Counted from the stretch's first letter, positions 10,265-19,067 are shown. The stretch: DNA of 63,451 nucleotides from Pseudanabaena sp. UWO311 (GCF_006937785.1 NZ_SJEE01000030.1:1-63451), one strand, 5' to 3'. Program-made: numbers and translations. The notes: generated from the sequence alone by a model not told the origin.

Positions 10265-13200
10265 ATGTCCTCTCCCCTAAACCAAGACATCCTATCCGCA
10301 GTGATCCGCAATCCATTAATAGTTGCGCCAGAGATGAGCGTGATGGATGCGATCGCCGCTATGGGTAAAACTGGCTCTAGGGCTGTATTAGTAGTTCAGC
10401 AAAAAGGAATCGAAGCTGAAGGCATCGATTTGATCGGGCTTCTCACCCAACGAGATATTATTCGTCTCAGCTCCAAGGGCAAACCTTTCGAGCAGTTACC
10501 AATTCAGCAAGTGATGAGCCATCCTGTAATCAGCATTCAAGAGTCAGAGCTTACTGATATCAAAACCGCCTTGTCACTATTCAAAGAACATAGTATTCGC
10601 CATCTACCAGTTTTTGAAGGCGATCGCATTGTGGGATTGTTGGCTCAAGAAGCCCTCACCGAGATGCTTGCACAGAATGTATTGCAGCTAGAATCACAAC
10701 TCACTCGGCTAAGCGATCAGAAAGTAGTTAGTGCCCCACCCTTAGATAATCATGATAGCCAAAGTCGCGCTTTATTAGCTGCCATTCCTGACATGATGTT
10801 TTGTGTTGGAGCAGATGGGGTATATCGCAGGTTTATGACTCCAAACCGCGAAATTGATGTAGTACCACAAGACTTTGATCCAGTTGGTAAATGGATGCAT
10901 GACTTCCTTCCTACAGATCTTGCCCAGCGACAGCAATCTGCTTTAGAAAAAGCATTAGAAACTGGTAAATTGCAAGTTTATGAGCAAGAGATCCAAATAG
11001 GCAAAGAACTTCATTATGAAGAAGTCCGTGTCATCAAAAGTGGTGAAGATGAAGTTCTATTTATGGTGCGAGACATTACTGAGAGTAAGCGCTCTGAAAT
11101 TGCTCTGAAGCAGAGTGAGGAGACCAACCGAGCTTTTCTCACAGCAATTCCCGATCTCTTAGTTCGGATGGATTTCGCAGGAAATTATCGTGCGATGTTA
11201 GCAGGAAATGGTCTAAAAGTAAAACTCCCCCAAATTTTAGTAGCCCAACCTAACATCTATGATATGTTGCCAAAAACATTAGCTGAGGAAAGAATTCGCT
11301 ATGCACATCAGGCGATCGCTACTGGCGAATTACAAATTTACGAACAGATCATAGATATTGATGGCGAAACTCAGCATGAAGAAGTTCGTATTGCCGCACT
11401 CAACAATCAGGAAGTATTGGTAATGATTCGGAATATAACCGATCGTAAGATTGTCGAACTCGCATTAAAGGAGCTAAATTCTTCTCTGGAAACAAAGATT
11501 GCTGAGCGCACACTTAAACTCCAAATTAGTGAATCTCAAAATCGAGCCATTATTGAGGCTATTCCTGATCTATTGCTAAGAGTAAAACAAGATGGAACCT
11601 GTATAGAATATATCTCTCCATTGATAGAACCTGAGAGGTTTGAGCAAATTAGTCTACATCTTTCAGAAGTATTGCCGCCTGATTTGCTGCAAAAGCAACT
11701 GGATGCGATCGCCTTAGCTATTTCCACTAAAGAGTTACAAGTTTACGAACATCAGTTTGGCATTGGCGATCGCAAGATATACGAGGAAGTTCGGATTATC
11801 GATATTAATGCTGAAGAAGCTCTAGTGATTGTGCGGGATATTAGCGATCGCAAACATGCTGAATCCCAATTAAAAAAAGCAACTGAGCAGCTCAAAATCT
11901 CCCATGACCAGCTTGCAAAATCGGTTATAAACTTACAGCGGAGCAATGCCTTACTTGTAGCTGAGCAAGAAGCTTCCTTTGATGGAGTTTTGGTAATTGA
12001 TGAACATCGTAAGGTTGTCACCTATAATCAGAAACTGTTAAATTTATGGAAAACCTCTCCAGGTCTAATTGCGAAGGGAGACGATCGCGAACTTGTCAAC
12101 TCCATTTTAAATCAACTCATACATCCAAGTGAGTTTCTAGAGAAGGTTGAATATCTATACAACCATCCTAAGGAAATTAGCCATGATGAGATTGGTCTCA
12201 TCGACGGGCGATTTTTTGAACGTTATTCTGCTCCTATTTATTGGTCTAATGACAGTTATGGTCGGGTTTGGTTTTTTCGAGACATTAGCGAACGTAAGCA
12301 ATTTGAAGCGCAGTTGCTAACTATTAACAAACAACTTGCAGTCTCAAATAAAGAACTAACAAGAGCTAACCAACTCAAAGATGAATTTCTCTCGACCATG
12401 AGCCACGAACTCAGGACACCGCTTAATGCGATCTTGGGAATGACTGAAGGCTTAAAAGAAGAAGTGTTTGGAGCACTTAATCCTAAGCAAATCAAAGCCT
12501 TAACAGCCATTGATAACAGCGGCAATCATTTATTAAATCTGATCGTAGATATGCTGGACTTTGCAAATATTGTCGCTGGTAAATTAACCCTAAATCTTGC
12601 TTCTACAAATATTCAGCAACTCTGCAACAACTGTCAGCAATTAGTCCAAGCATCCGCTAATCTCCGACAAATCCAACTTACTTCTAACATCCAGTCTCAT
12701 CTACCAAATCTAGAAATAGACAGTCATCGGATTCAGCAAGTTTTAATCAATCTGCTCAGTAATGCAATAAAGTTCACTCCAGAGGGCGGTTCAATATTCA
12801 TGGAAGTCAGTATTTATAAAGATCTCTCTCCAGATATTACTAGCTCTTGGCTCAGGTTTACAATTACGGATAATGGCATCGGCATTGCCCCAGACAATAT
12901 GTCCGCATTATTTCAGCCCTTTACTCAGCTAGATGGAGCACTTAACCGCCAGTATGAAGGTACTGGGCTCGGGCTAGCGATCGTTAAGAAGCTTGTAGAA
13001 CTCCATGGTGGGCGCGTCTCTGTAATCAGTACAGTAGAGGTTGGCAGTTGCTTTATGTTTGATCTTCCACTAAGTGATGATTTTGAACTCCTATCAGCAC
13101 CTGAGTCTTCTCCTCAGCAGCAATCTTCTCAGAACCAAGAGGTAAATCCATCACCACTACTTTTGCTAGCAGAAGATAATGAAGGAAATATCGCCACTAT

Positions 13201-13516
13201 TTCAGCGTATCTAGAAGCAAAAGGATATCGCGTTATCATTGCTCGTGATGGACAGGAGGCGATCGCTCTTGCTAGAATCAATCACCCTAATTTGATTTTA
13301 ATGGATATCCAAATGCCCGTCATGGATGGGCTAGAAGCAACTAAACAAATTCGGCTTGATCCAATCTTGGCTAGTATTCCGATCATTGCGCTGACGGCTT
13401 TGGCGATGGCAGGAGATCGCCAAAAGTGCATAGATGCGGGAGTGAATGAGTATATTTCTAAGCCAATAAAGCTCTCTACTTTATCCCAGAAGATTCAAGC
13501 CTTTTTAACTTCCTGA
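10265..13516 (+). CDS. Hybrid sensor histidine kinase with N-terminal CBS pair (CBS2, PAS x4, HisKA, HATPase, REC)
   Basis: Third kinase of the tandem. Two CBS domains (about 15-140), which in other proteins bind adenine nucleotides, replace the sensory front of its neighbours. PAS modules follow at about 165-275, 285-397, 422-530 and 556-677. The transmitter has His715 in TMSHELRTPLN, an HATPase at about 815-940, and a receiver at about 963-1080 with Asp1015 (numbering from the GTG at 10262). GTG at 10262 is immediately followed by ATG at 10265; I take the ATG. The first PAS modules match modules 3-4 of the first kinase (SRAxLxAIPDxMFxVG). A stem-variable palindromic element begins 27 bp after the stop. 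An energy-status input is an inference from the CBS pair. Confidence 0.92.
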   Translation: MSSPLNQDILSAVIRNPLIVAPEMSVMDAIAAMGKTGSRAVLVVQQKGIEAEGIDLIGLLTQRDIIRLSSKGKPFEQLPIQQVMSHPVISIQESELTDIKTALSLFKEHSIRHLPVFEGDRIVGLLAQEALTEMLAQNVLQLESQLTRLSDQKVVSAPPLDNHDSQSRALLAAIPDMMFCVGADGVYRRFMTPNREIDVVPQDFDPVGKWMHDFLPTDLAQRQQSALEKALETGKLQVYEQEIQIGKELHYEEVRVIKSGEDEVLFMVRDITESKRSEIALKQSEETNRAFLTAIPDLLVRMDFAGNYRAMLAGNGLKVKLPQILVAQPNIYDMLPKTLAEERIRYAHQAIATGELQIYEQIIDIDGETQHEEVRIAALNNQEVLVMIRNITDRKIVELALKELNSSLETKIAERTLKLQISESQNRAIIEAIPDLLLRVKQDGTCIEYISPLIEPERFEQISLHLSEVLPPDLLQKQLDAIALAISTKELQVYEHQFGIGDRKIYEEVRIIDINAEEALVIVRDISDRKHAESQLKKATEQLKISHDQLAKSVINLQRSNALLVAEQEASFDGVLVIDEHRKVVTYNQKLLNLWKTSPGLIAKGDDRELVNSILNQLIHPSEFLEKVEYLYNHPKEISHDEIGLIDGRFFERYSAPIYWSNDSYGRVWFFRDISERKQFEAQLLTINKQLAVSNKELTRANQLKDEFLSTMSHELRTPLNAILGMTEGLKEEVFGALNPKQIKALTAIDNSGNHLLNLIVDMLDFANIVAGKLTLNLASTNIQQLCNNCQQLVQASANLRQIQLTSNIQSHLPNLEIDSHRIQQVLINLLSNAIKFTPEGGSIFMEVSIYKDLSPDITSSWLRFTITDNGIGIAPDNMSALFQPFTQLDGALNRQYEGTGLGLAIVKKLVELHGGRVSVISTVEVGSCFMFDLPLSDDFELLSAPESSPQQQSSQNQEVNPSPLLLLAEDNEGNIATISAYLEAKGYRVIIARDGQEAIALARINHPNLILMDIQMPVMDGLEATKQIRLDPILASIPIIALTALAMAGDRQKCIDAGVNEYISKPIKLSTLSQKIQAFLTS

Positions 13517-13543
13517 AAGCTTACACCCGTTATAATGGTTTGC

Positions 13544-13650
13544 TTACAGCGCTTTGCGCTCAACCCCAAACCAAGAAAATTTTTGAAAGTGTTGCTTTGC
13601 AACACTTTCAAAAATTTTCTTGTGGTTCGTTTGATCGATAATTGCTGTAA
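13544..13650. repeat. Stem-variable palindromic element, family I, copy 1
   Basis: Ends TTACAGC and GCTGTAA. Conserved left segment GCGCTTTGCGCTCAA and right segment GTTTGATCGATAATTGCTG. The central near-perfect hairpin at 13573-13621 has arms AAGAAAATTTTTGAAAGTG... unlike those of other copies. Related copies: 14935-15027 (reverse), 41797-41902, 44234-44311 and 62788-62894 (reverse). Confidence 0.75.
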
Positions 13651-13663
13651 CAGGAAACTACAC

Positions 13664-13708
13664 CCAAAATATCAGCGGCAGCGCTTCGCGCTGCCACTGA
13701 TATTTTGG
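13664..13708. repeat. GC-core hairpin with unique arms
   Basis: Core GGCAGCGC-TTC-GCGCTGCC. The arms start CCAAAATATCAG and pair with CTGATATTTTGG, with one mismatch. It sits between the stem-variable element and a third hairpin group. Confidence 0.7.
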
Positions 13709-13718
13709 ATGTAATACC

Positions 13719-13817
13719 AATTCACAAAAGTGTGACTACACTTCTGTGAATTAAAAACCAAATCCTGTAAGGGTTTTAAAAACACAAAATGGCTACGCCA
13801 TTTTGTGTTGTGGTATA
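13719..13817. repeat. Composite hairpin element (TACCAA...TTGTGGTA type)
   Basis: Two hairpins in tandem: AATTCACA...TGTGAATT at 13719-13752, and ACACAAAATGGC-TAC-GCCATTTTGTGT at about 13782-13808. The second is the same sequence type as 57794-57839. The 13517-13843 gap is almost entirely repeat. Confidence 0.65.
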
Positions 13818-13843
13818 AAATTGTTCATAAATACTATCCATAC

Positions 13844-14215
13844 ATGTTTACTAATAGACTCACTTTTAATCAAAAATACTTCTACTTAACTGTTGTACTT
13901 TTCTTAATAGAAGTTTTTATCGCAGTTTTTATCAACGATCAGTTTATTCGACCTTTTATTGGAGATGTTTTAGTAGTTATTCTTATTTATTGCTTTGTCA
14001 AATCATTTTGGAAGGTTCAAGCAAATATAGCAGCACTATCTGTACTCGGATTTGCCTGTGCGATCGAGGGACTACAATATCTTAATCTCGTCGATCGACT
14101 AGGACTAAGACAGAACAGGATTTTAGCCACTATTATTGGGACTACCTTTGATTGGAAAGACATCTTGGCTTATGCCCTTGGTACTGCAATCATATTAGTA
14201 TGGGAAAGTCGTTAG
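13844..14215 (+). CDS. DUF2809 family membrane protein
   Basis: Small integral membrane protein of about 123 residues with four hydrophobic helices (about 14-32, 38-58, 62-80, 100-118). It matches the DUF2809 pattern as I know it, with the charged central loop AIEGLQYLNLVD and a DWKDILAYALG segment. The family has no assigned activity. The frame is open to a GTG at 13805, but that codon lies inside the palindromic repeat. The ATG at 13844 (MFTNRLTF) is more credible, although no strong ribosome site is visible. It converges with the downstream minus-strand gene. Confidence 0.72.
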   Translation: MFTNRLTFNQKYFYLTVVLFLIEVFIAVFINDQFIRPFIGDVLVVILIYCFVKSFWKVQANIAALSVLGFACAIEGLQYLNLVDRLGLRQNRILATIIGTTFDWKDILAYALGTAIILVWESR

Positions 14216-14248
14216 AGTTGGCGCATTACGCCACATCTAATAGGAATT

Positions 14249-14875
14249 TTATCGAGTTCCAAGCATTGCTTCTAGTTCCAGTAGACGACCTTCGGCTAGG
14301 CGATCGCGACATTGTTTTACCGATCGCGCGGTCTCAGTGGAACCTAATGACTCAAATTGGCATTGCTGTGATTGATATTGCAGCCATTGACGTTGCCCAG
14401 CAGAATTTATCATCTTTTCATGCTTCAGGATTTTAGCTAGACGTTGAGTAGTCACATCGGAAGTAATTTGAGAAAAGTTAGTTCCTTGCAAATCGGCAAT
14501 GCGAGCATTAGTCACTCGCGCTCGACAACTAAAATATAAGAGAGGATAAATTGAGCCTTTTTTGAATGGTGCACTCAGTTCCTGACAATGGATATCTCGA
14601 TAGGAATTCCAAGTTTTTTCGATCGCTTTGAGTTGGGTTTGCTTAGCTTCAGGTATCCGACTATAAACTTCTTCATAAATTAGCGATCGCAAGAAATCCG
14701 CAGTTTTTGCCCATCTAGAAGCGCAGATGTTTAGGTAAAGCTGAGCTTCTCCTTCACAAGCTGGAGGCGCAACTCCAAACTGTTTAGAGCTAGCGATTGT
14801 CTCCGAGGAGACAGGAGCGATCGCAAGATAGGACAGTCCTAATGCGATCGTCAGGGAATGCAAAAACAACTTCAT
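14249..14875 (-). CDS. Secreted LprI/DUF1311-like protein
   Basis: Signal peptide of about 24 residues (MKLFLHSLTIALGLS, cleavage after the SSE region), then a helical Cys-containing domain of the lysozyme-inhibitor LprI/DUF1311 type. Visible features are LNICASRWAK, a central KTWNSYRDIHC motif, and a later CRARVTNARIADL segment with the family's paired cysteines. A C-terminal extension of about 60 residues (YQSQQCQFESLGSTE, then RDRLAEGRLLELE) adds two more cysteines. Proteins of this type are periplasmic, and the lysozyme-inhibition role is known for only a few. No obvious operon partner. Confidence 0.7.
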   Translation of the reverse strand: MKLFLHSLTIALGLSYLAIAPVSSETIASSKQFGVAPPACEGEAQLYLNICASRWAKTADFLRSLIYEEVYSRIPEAKQTQLKAIEKTWNSYRDIHCQELSAPFKKGSIYPLLYFSCRARVTNARIADLQGTNFSQITSDVTTQRLAKILKHEKMINSAGQRQWLQYQSQQCQFESLGSTETARSVKQCRDRLAEGRLLELEAMLGTR

Positions 14876-14934
14876 CAGTAAATTACCTTTGAGATACTTG
14901 CAAAGCTTGAGTCTTCAACGCGAAGCTAAATTTA

Positions 14935-15027
14935 TGGTAACTAACAAACCAATAAATCTTTTGAAAGTGTTTCTCTACAACACTTTCAAAAGATTTATTG
15001 CTTCGAGTTTGAGCATAAAGCGCTGTA
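14935..15027. repeat. Stem-variable palindromic element, family I, reverse copy
   Basis: Hairpin 14951-14999, arms AATAAATCTTTTGAAAGTGTT and its complement with a 7-nt loop. The right flank reads, on the minus strand, TACAGCGCTTTATGCTCAAA, matching the left end of family I. The opposite end is degenerate. Confidence 0.65.
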
Positions 15028-15094
15028 TTTGCACAAAAGATGACATCCAATAATTCTATAATATTTACATCTTTTTAGCCAATTCGCTGCAAAT

Positions 15095-15544
15095 ATGACC
15101 ATGAATGACTCGCCATCACCTCGCACAGAACTACTCTCATCTATGCTTTTAGAGTTAATCGAGATTTTGCGCGATCGCCAAGGTGACACATGGTCAGCAA
15201 TCATTCGCATTGCCTCTGGCAAATCTGCAACGATCGCGATCGATGATACTCGCATACATGTACATGCCGCAGAAGATCAAGAATTACAAATTACAATTGC
15301 CGATGCTGAGCCTGACGCACTCAATGATTTTGAAAGTACTGGGCTAGCTTTACGCAACATCATGTTTGGTAAGACTACTCTCGAAAAGGCTGTTGCCTCC
15401 AGCAAAATCTTCATTCGCGCTAGTTTCGGGGATCTATTAAAAATTCGTTCGATCGTCCAATCAGTTCTACTTGATACTGAAGTTGATCCAAGATTGCTCC
15501 GTCTTTGGACAAAATTTGATCAGGAATGGCTGAAAGAGAGCTAA
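15095..15544 (+). CDS. Hypothetical protein, possible SCP2-like fold
   Basis: Acidic 149-residue soluble protein. I do not recognise it by name. The segment FESTGLALRNIMFGKTTLEKAVASS and the following FGDLLKIRSIVQSVL have the layout of SCP2-like lipid-binding domains (glycine-containing helix turn, then a helix near the C-terminus), but this is weak. The ATG at 15095 opens MTMNDSPSP; a second ATG at 15101 is equally possible. Its last 4 nt overlap the stop of the convergent ccdA gene. A HIP1-like GCGATCGC within the gene fits the chromosomal background. Confidence 0.6.
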   Translation: MTMNDSPSPRTELLSSMLLELIEILRDRQGDTWSAIIRIASGKSATIAIDDTRIHVHAAEDQELQITIADAEPDALNDFESTGLALRNIMFGKTTLEKAVASSKIFIRASFGDLLKIRSIVQSVLLDTEVDPRLLRLWTKFDQEWLKES

Positions 15545-16287
15545 GCGATTTTGCTCAAAATAGAAAGTGTCCCAAAACCAATCAGAATAAGCCCGCTTCC
15601 CCAATTGAGCCAGCTTGACCAACGACGAAGTTCTAGAAACTGTTTGATGATGCCTGTAAATGTACCCGCGATCGCTAGGGGTAATACGGAACCGATCGCA
15701 TAGGCTAGCAAAAACTCTGTACCAACTAGTAGATTTCCTGAGCCTGATACCCAAGCCAACAATGTTACTAATACGGGGGTACTGCAAGGCGAAGCCACAA
15801 ACCCAAAGGATAAGCCGATTAATAGCGATCGCATTCCTGTTGGTAAATTTTGGGATATTTCCCAGTTGCCGAAGCTGGGTAAACGGAAAGAAATCACTTC
15901 CAATAGTTGCAATCCCATCGCGATCGCAATGATTCCCATCACCACTGACCAACCCCAAGCGGTCTGTCCATAAATTTTTCCCAGCAATGCAGCCGCTAGT
16001 CCAAAACCTGTAAGGGCGATCGCAAAACCAAGACAAAACCAAGCCGATTGCAAGGCGGACTTCCATGTGCTTTTGGATTCATAGCCGCCGATATAACCAA
16101 TAGTAAGTGGCAACATCGATAGGGTGCAAGGGGTAAGGCTAGTAACTAATCCTGCCAAAAACACTACGCCGACACTTGTCCATGAGGCTTGATTGAGTTG
16201 GCTATTCACTAAGGCATCAGCCCATTGCTCAAGTTGGTAAAACCAGTTTGGTAGCGATTGGAAGAAGTTATCGAAAAATTGCAGCAT
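15541..16287 (-). CDS. ccdA: Cytochrome c biogenesis protein CcdA (thiol-disulfide transporter)
   Basis: Polytopic membrane protein of about six helices that carries electrons from cytoplasmic thioredoxin across the thylakoid or plasma membrane to keep apocytochrome cysteines reduced for heme attachment (family knowledge). The two conserved redox cysteines are visible: TSLTPCTLSMLPLTIGY near residue 53 and VASPCSTPVLVTLLAW near residue 165. Length (248) is typical of cyanobacterial CcdA. The ATG at 16287 lies 12 bp downstream of the 452-residue zinc-ribbon gene on the same strand, so they may be co-transcribed. No CcsB/Ccs1 partner is adjacent. Confidence 0.9.
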   Translation of the reverse strand: MLQFFDNFFQSLPNWFYQLEQWADALVNSQLNQASWTSVGVVFLAGLVTSLTPCTLSMLPLTIGYIGGYESKSTWKSALQSAWFCLGFAIALTGFGLAAALLGKIYGQTAWGWSVVMGIIAIAMGLQLLEVISFRLPSFGNWEISQNLPTGMRSLLIGLSFGFVASPCSTPVLVTLLAWVSGSGNLLVGTEFLLAYAIGSVLPLAIAGTFTGIIKQFLELRRWSSWLNWGSGLILIGFGTLSILSKIA

Positions 16288-16299
16288 AGTGATTACTAT

Positions 16300-17658
16300 T
16301 CAACTCCAAGGGTTTGCGGGTTGATCGTTGATACTGACCCAGTATCGCATGTCAGAGATTCTCAGTGACGGCATAGCTGACGCATCTGCCCAAAAGTCCC
16401 ATCCTGCCCAACCAGCATCGCGATCGCCATCATGAAACTCTGCCATTCTGAAACCATCTTCTCCAAGGACTTGAAGCCCTTGGCGGCGGCAATACTCATC
16501 GGCAACTGATTGGGAAGTTAAAATTTTACCATGAACATCAGGAACGACAAGCACTTTACCGCCAGACCAAGAACCTCGCAATGCACCACCATTTGTCGTA
16601 CTAGAATTTGGAAGTCCTGAGGGTCGTGGGAATCCCATCTTTTTGAAACAAAGTAGCGGTAAAACTGAGTTAGTATCTGTATCGCCTTGATAGGGATTAG
16701 TTAAACTATCTGTACCAAACAAAGCATAGGGTATGCCATTGAGAATAACGATATCCAGTACGCACCAAGTCATAGCTTTGCGATCAGTTTGAACTTGTGG
16801 TGGGTTGTGAATAAATTCAGTTGCGATCGCCTCATCTAACACAATGCTCTGGGATATCTGCGATCGCAAGTGTGATATGAAATCTAAGACTTCTTCTTCT
16901 GCATAAGAAGGCAGATCTTTAGCCTTAAGAAGATACCACTCACAAGCACTAATAGCTGCTTGCAGTTGTCCTAATGCTTGTAGTTTCCCAATCACGACAC
17001 GCAAACCAGAAAGCTGAGCCTTGGGCTCTTTGAGAGTAAGAATAAATTCTAAAGCCACCTCAAATGCATCCATCTCAGCAAGTTTCAGAATCATGATAGT
17101 TAGACTATCTGGTTTATCCTTAAGCGTCTTGGCAATCTTAACTGCTTCGTCAACTTGTCCAATTTCGATGAGATGTAGCGCAAACTTGTCGCGCTCTTCT
17201 GAATTAGACAGCAGATGATAGGCTTGACCCAAGAGATCAAAATTTTCTGTTAAAACGTTAGAACCTAATCCAATCAAAAATTCCACAACATCGGGATACT
17301 CTTTTTTGATTAGAGATAGAATAAAATATGGCTCGTAATTTAAAACCATATTCCACCAAACTTTGTATTGTTTCTGTTGTTCAGCAAGATTCATTGCAAG
17401 TTCTGGAGATACTCTTCCTGTGAGTCCAAACTGTTCTGGTGTTGGTGGCTGGGCTTGTTTGGGAACCGCGACACATCGACCCAGTTTGCTATTGTGAACA
17501 AATTCTTCAGGCGTAGAGCTTAAATAAACATTCTCTCTGCAAACATCGCAATGGCGAATGTTTGTGACATCAGTTAGATTTAAACTATCCCATTGCTTTG
17601 TGCAAATAAATTCAAAAGCTTCAGGACAGTTCCAGATATCTGAGAATGATTTATTCAT
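16300..17658 (-). CDS. Unrecognised protein: N-terminal zinc ribbon, helical middle, W-rich C-terminus
   Basis: 452 residues, no signal peptide or membrane helix. N-terminus (about 8-70): cysteines in WNCPEAFEFIC and in IRHCDVCRENVY, then GRCVAVPK, consistent with a small zinc ribbon seen in many bacterial hypothetical proteins. Middle (about 120-270): repetitive amphipathic helices, possibly TPR-like. C-terminus (about 340-452): Gly/Asp/Trp-rich, with a GDRDAGWAGWDFWADAS segment and RYWVSINDQPANPW at the end. I cannot assign a function. It lies 12 bp upstream of ccdA, which could hint at redox or metal handling, but that is only context. Confidence 0.7.
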   Translation of the reverse strand: MNKSFSDIWNCPEAFEFICTKQWDSLNLTDVTNIRHCDVCRENVYLSSTPEEFVHNSKLGRCVAVPKQAQPPTPEQFGLTGRVSPELAMNLAEQQKQYKVWWNMVLNYEPYFILSLIKKEYPDVVEFLIGLGSNVLTENFDLLGQAYHLLSNSEERDKFALHLIEIGQVDEAVKIAKTLKDKPDSLTIMILKLAEMDAFEVALEFILTLKEPKAQLSGLRVVIGKLQALGQLQAAISACEWYLLKAKDLPSYAEEEVLDFISHLRSQISQSIVLDEAIATEFIHNPPQVQTDRKAMTWCVLDIVILNGIPYALFGTDSLTNPYQGDTDTNSVLPLLCFKKMGFPRPSGLPNSSTTNGGALRGSWSGGKVLVVPDVHGKILTSQSVADEYCRRQGLQVLGEDGFRMAEFHDGDRDAGWAGWDFWADASAMPSLRISDMRYWVSINDQPANPWS

Positions 17659-17788
17659 TGTTTTGTACTCATTAAAAAGTTTTTACTACTGCGGTTTCTG
17701 CTCAATCTTGCTATAGCAATCAAATCATTTGTATGTGGTTAAGGATTATGTAAGATACACCCATAGGAGCGATCGCTCATAAATCAAT

Positions 17789-17882
17789 CTATAGCAAACC
17801 AAAATCCCAGAAGTGAGTTGCGGCGCGAAGCGCCGCAACTCACTTCTGGTTTTATGTCCTAAGCAAACCTTACATTGCTATA
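17789..17882. repeat. CTATAGCA-ended element with GC-core hairpin
   Basis: Ends CTATAGCA and ATTGCTATAG; hairpin 17807-17849 with core GCGGCGC-GAA-GCGCCGC and unique arm CCAGAAGTGAGTT. The right flank is about 80% like the flank of the 2320 hairpin, so the two are copies with different stems. It occupies much of the 17659-18046 gap; the remaining sequence upstream of petJ has no recognisable gene. Confidence 0.7.
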
Positions 17883-18028
17883 GGATTTAAAATTTCTTGT
17901 TAGACAGGCTGTCTTTTGACTACTAGAGCAAATACCGTCATCATACATTCAGACTAAAATTCAACTCGACTTTGCGGCTAAGCCGCGTAGGGCATCAGCT
18001 ATAGCTTTGCCCTTATTTTTCGTGAATA

Positions 18029-18040
18029 TTTAAGGAATAC
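18029..18040 (+). promoter_or_regulatory. Leader/ribosome site TTTAAGGAATAC of petJ
   Basis: AAGGA 9-10 nt before the petJ ATG. The same TTTAAGGAATAC string recurs before the gene at 19169, and TTTAAGGAAA precedes the chosen sodC start. Confidence 0.6.
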
Positions 18041-18046
18041 ATAACT

Positions 18047-18385
18047 ATGAAACGCATTTTTTCTATTCTCGCGATCGCCTTAACCATGTTGGTGAGTCTT
18101 ACTTTCGGGCAGCCAGCTTTTGCTGAAGTATCCGCAGGCGCAAAAATCTTTAACAATAACTGTGCTCAATGCCACGCAGGTGGTCGCAACAACGTAGTCG
18201 CCGCTAAGACTTTGAAGTTAGACGCATTGGAGAAGTACGGCAAGAATACCGTTGCAGCCATCGAACTCCAAGTTACCAAAGGCAAAGGAGCCATGCCTGC
18301 TTTTGGCAAGAAACTAAGTGCTGATGAAATTACTTTAGTTGCTAACTACGTACTTGATCAAGCTAATGCTGGTTGGGCTAAATAA
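18047..18385 (+). CDS. petJ: Cytochrome c6
   Basis: Soluble lumenal electron carrier between cytochrome b6f and photosystem I or the terminal oxidase. Signal peptide of 26 residues ending AFA, giving a mature protein of 86 residues, normal for c6. Heme attachment site Cys39-Ala-Gln-Cys42-His43, axial Met83 in GAMPAF, and the C-terminal YVLDQANAGW typical of the family. ATG at 18047 with a good AAGGA site. sodC follows in the same direction after about 90 bp, which fits a copper-related or redox cluster. In cyanobacteria petJ is often induced when copper limits plastocyanin; no plastocyanin gene is present here. Confidence 0.96.
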   Translation: MKRIFSILAIALTMLVSLTFGQPAFAEVSAGAKIFNNNCAQCHAGGRNNVVAAKTLKLDALEKYGKNTVAAIELQVTKGKGAMPAFGKKLSADEITLVANYVLDQANAGWAK

Positions 18386-18476
18386 GAATTGATTTCTTGT
18401 CGAATAACCGTGATTTGCGACAGGCTTTAGTGCAATGCCAATCACGGTTACATTATTTTTTAAGGAAAGCGATCGC

Positions 18477-19067
18477 ATGATTAACTCATATTGCAACAAA
18501 ATCCCATCCAGATTCGCGGCTAAAGTCGCTATTTTGCTATCTTGTGTCACACTTGCTACGATCTCTACTACTACGGTAGCGATCGCCCAAACAGCGAAAT
18601 CTAAGGCTACTTCTAGCATTTTCAATGTCAAGGGTGAACAAGTGGGCACGGCAACATTTACGCAAACTCCTTTAGGCGTGACGGTTTCTCTTGAAGTGCG
18701 AAATTTGGCAAAGGGAGAACATATGGTACATGTGCATGAAAATGGAAAATGTGACGCACCAGATTTTAAGACATCGGGGAATCATTTTGCTCCAGTACAT
18801 ATGGATGATGATCATGAGCATATGCACAACAAGCATGAAGAAGACAAACATAAACCTGCGGGGGATCTACCAAATATCATCGTCAAGCAGGATGGTACTG
18901 GCTCTCTGACTGCACTATTGCCTGCATTAACCTTGGGCTCTGGCAAGAATTCGTTACTGAAGCAAGGCGGCACATCGATTTTGATCCATGCGGGTGCAAA
19001 CGGGAAATCGACAATTCCCAATGTTGATTACAAGACCCGTATTGCCTGTGGGGTTATTAAGCCTTAA
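18477..19067 (+). CDS. sodC: Cu-Zn superoxide dismutase, exported, with His-rich zinc loop
   Basis: Dismutates superoxide in the periplasm or lumen. Signal peptide at about 1-37 (start MINSYCNKIPSRF). Metal-site motifs: the copper pair in MVHVHENGKC, bridging His in SGNHFAPVH, AGDLPNI containing the zinc Asp, a copper His in ILIHAGANG, and the terminal RIACGVI with the structural cysteine. The zinc loop carries an unusual His/Asp-rich insertion (DDDHEHMHNKHEEDKHK). I chose ATG 18477 over 18435 because it follows TTTAAGGAAA and begins the signal peptide directly. The stop lies inside a 60-nt palindrome that probably terminates the transcript. Confidence 0.92.
   Translation: MINSYCNKIPSRFAAKVAILLSCVTLATISTTTVAIAQTAKSKATSSIFNVKGEQVGTATFTQTPLGVTVSLEVRNLAKGEHMVHVHENGKCDAPDFKTSGNHFAPVHMDDDHEHMHNKHEEDKHKPAGDLPNIIVKQDGTGSLTALLPALTLGSGKNSLLKQGGTSILIHAGANGKSTIPNVDYKTRIACGVIKP

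Noticed and set aside
14152-14436. Plus-strand 94-residue frame between the DUF2809 gene and the LprI-like gene
   Set aside because: It overlaps both real genes in another frame; the LprI-like translation has a signal peptide and family motifs.
15467-16066. Minus-strand 199-residue frame within ccdA
   Set aside because: It overlaps CcdA in another frame; CcdA has clear helices and cysteine motifs.
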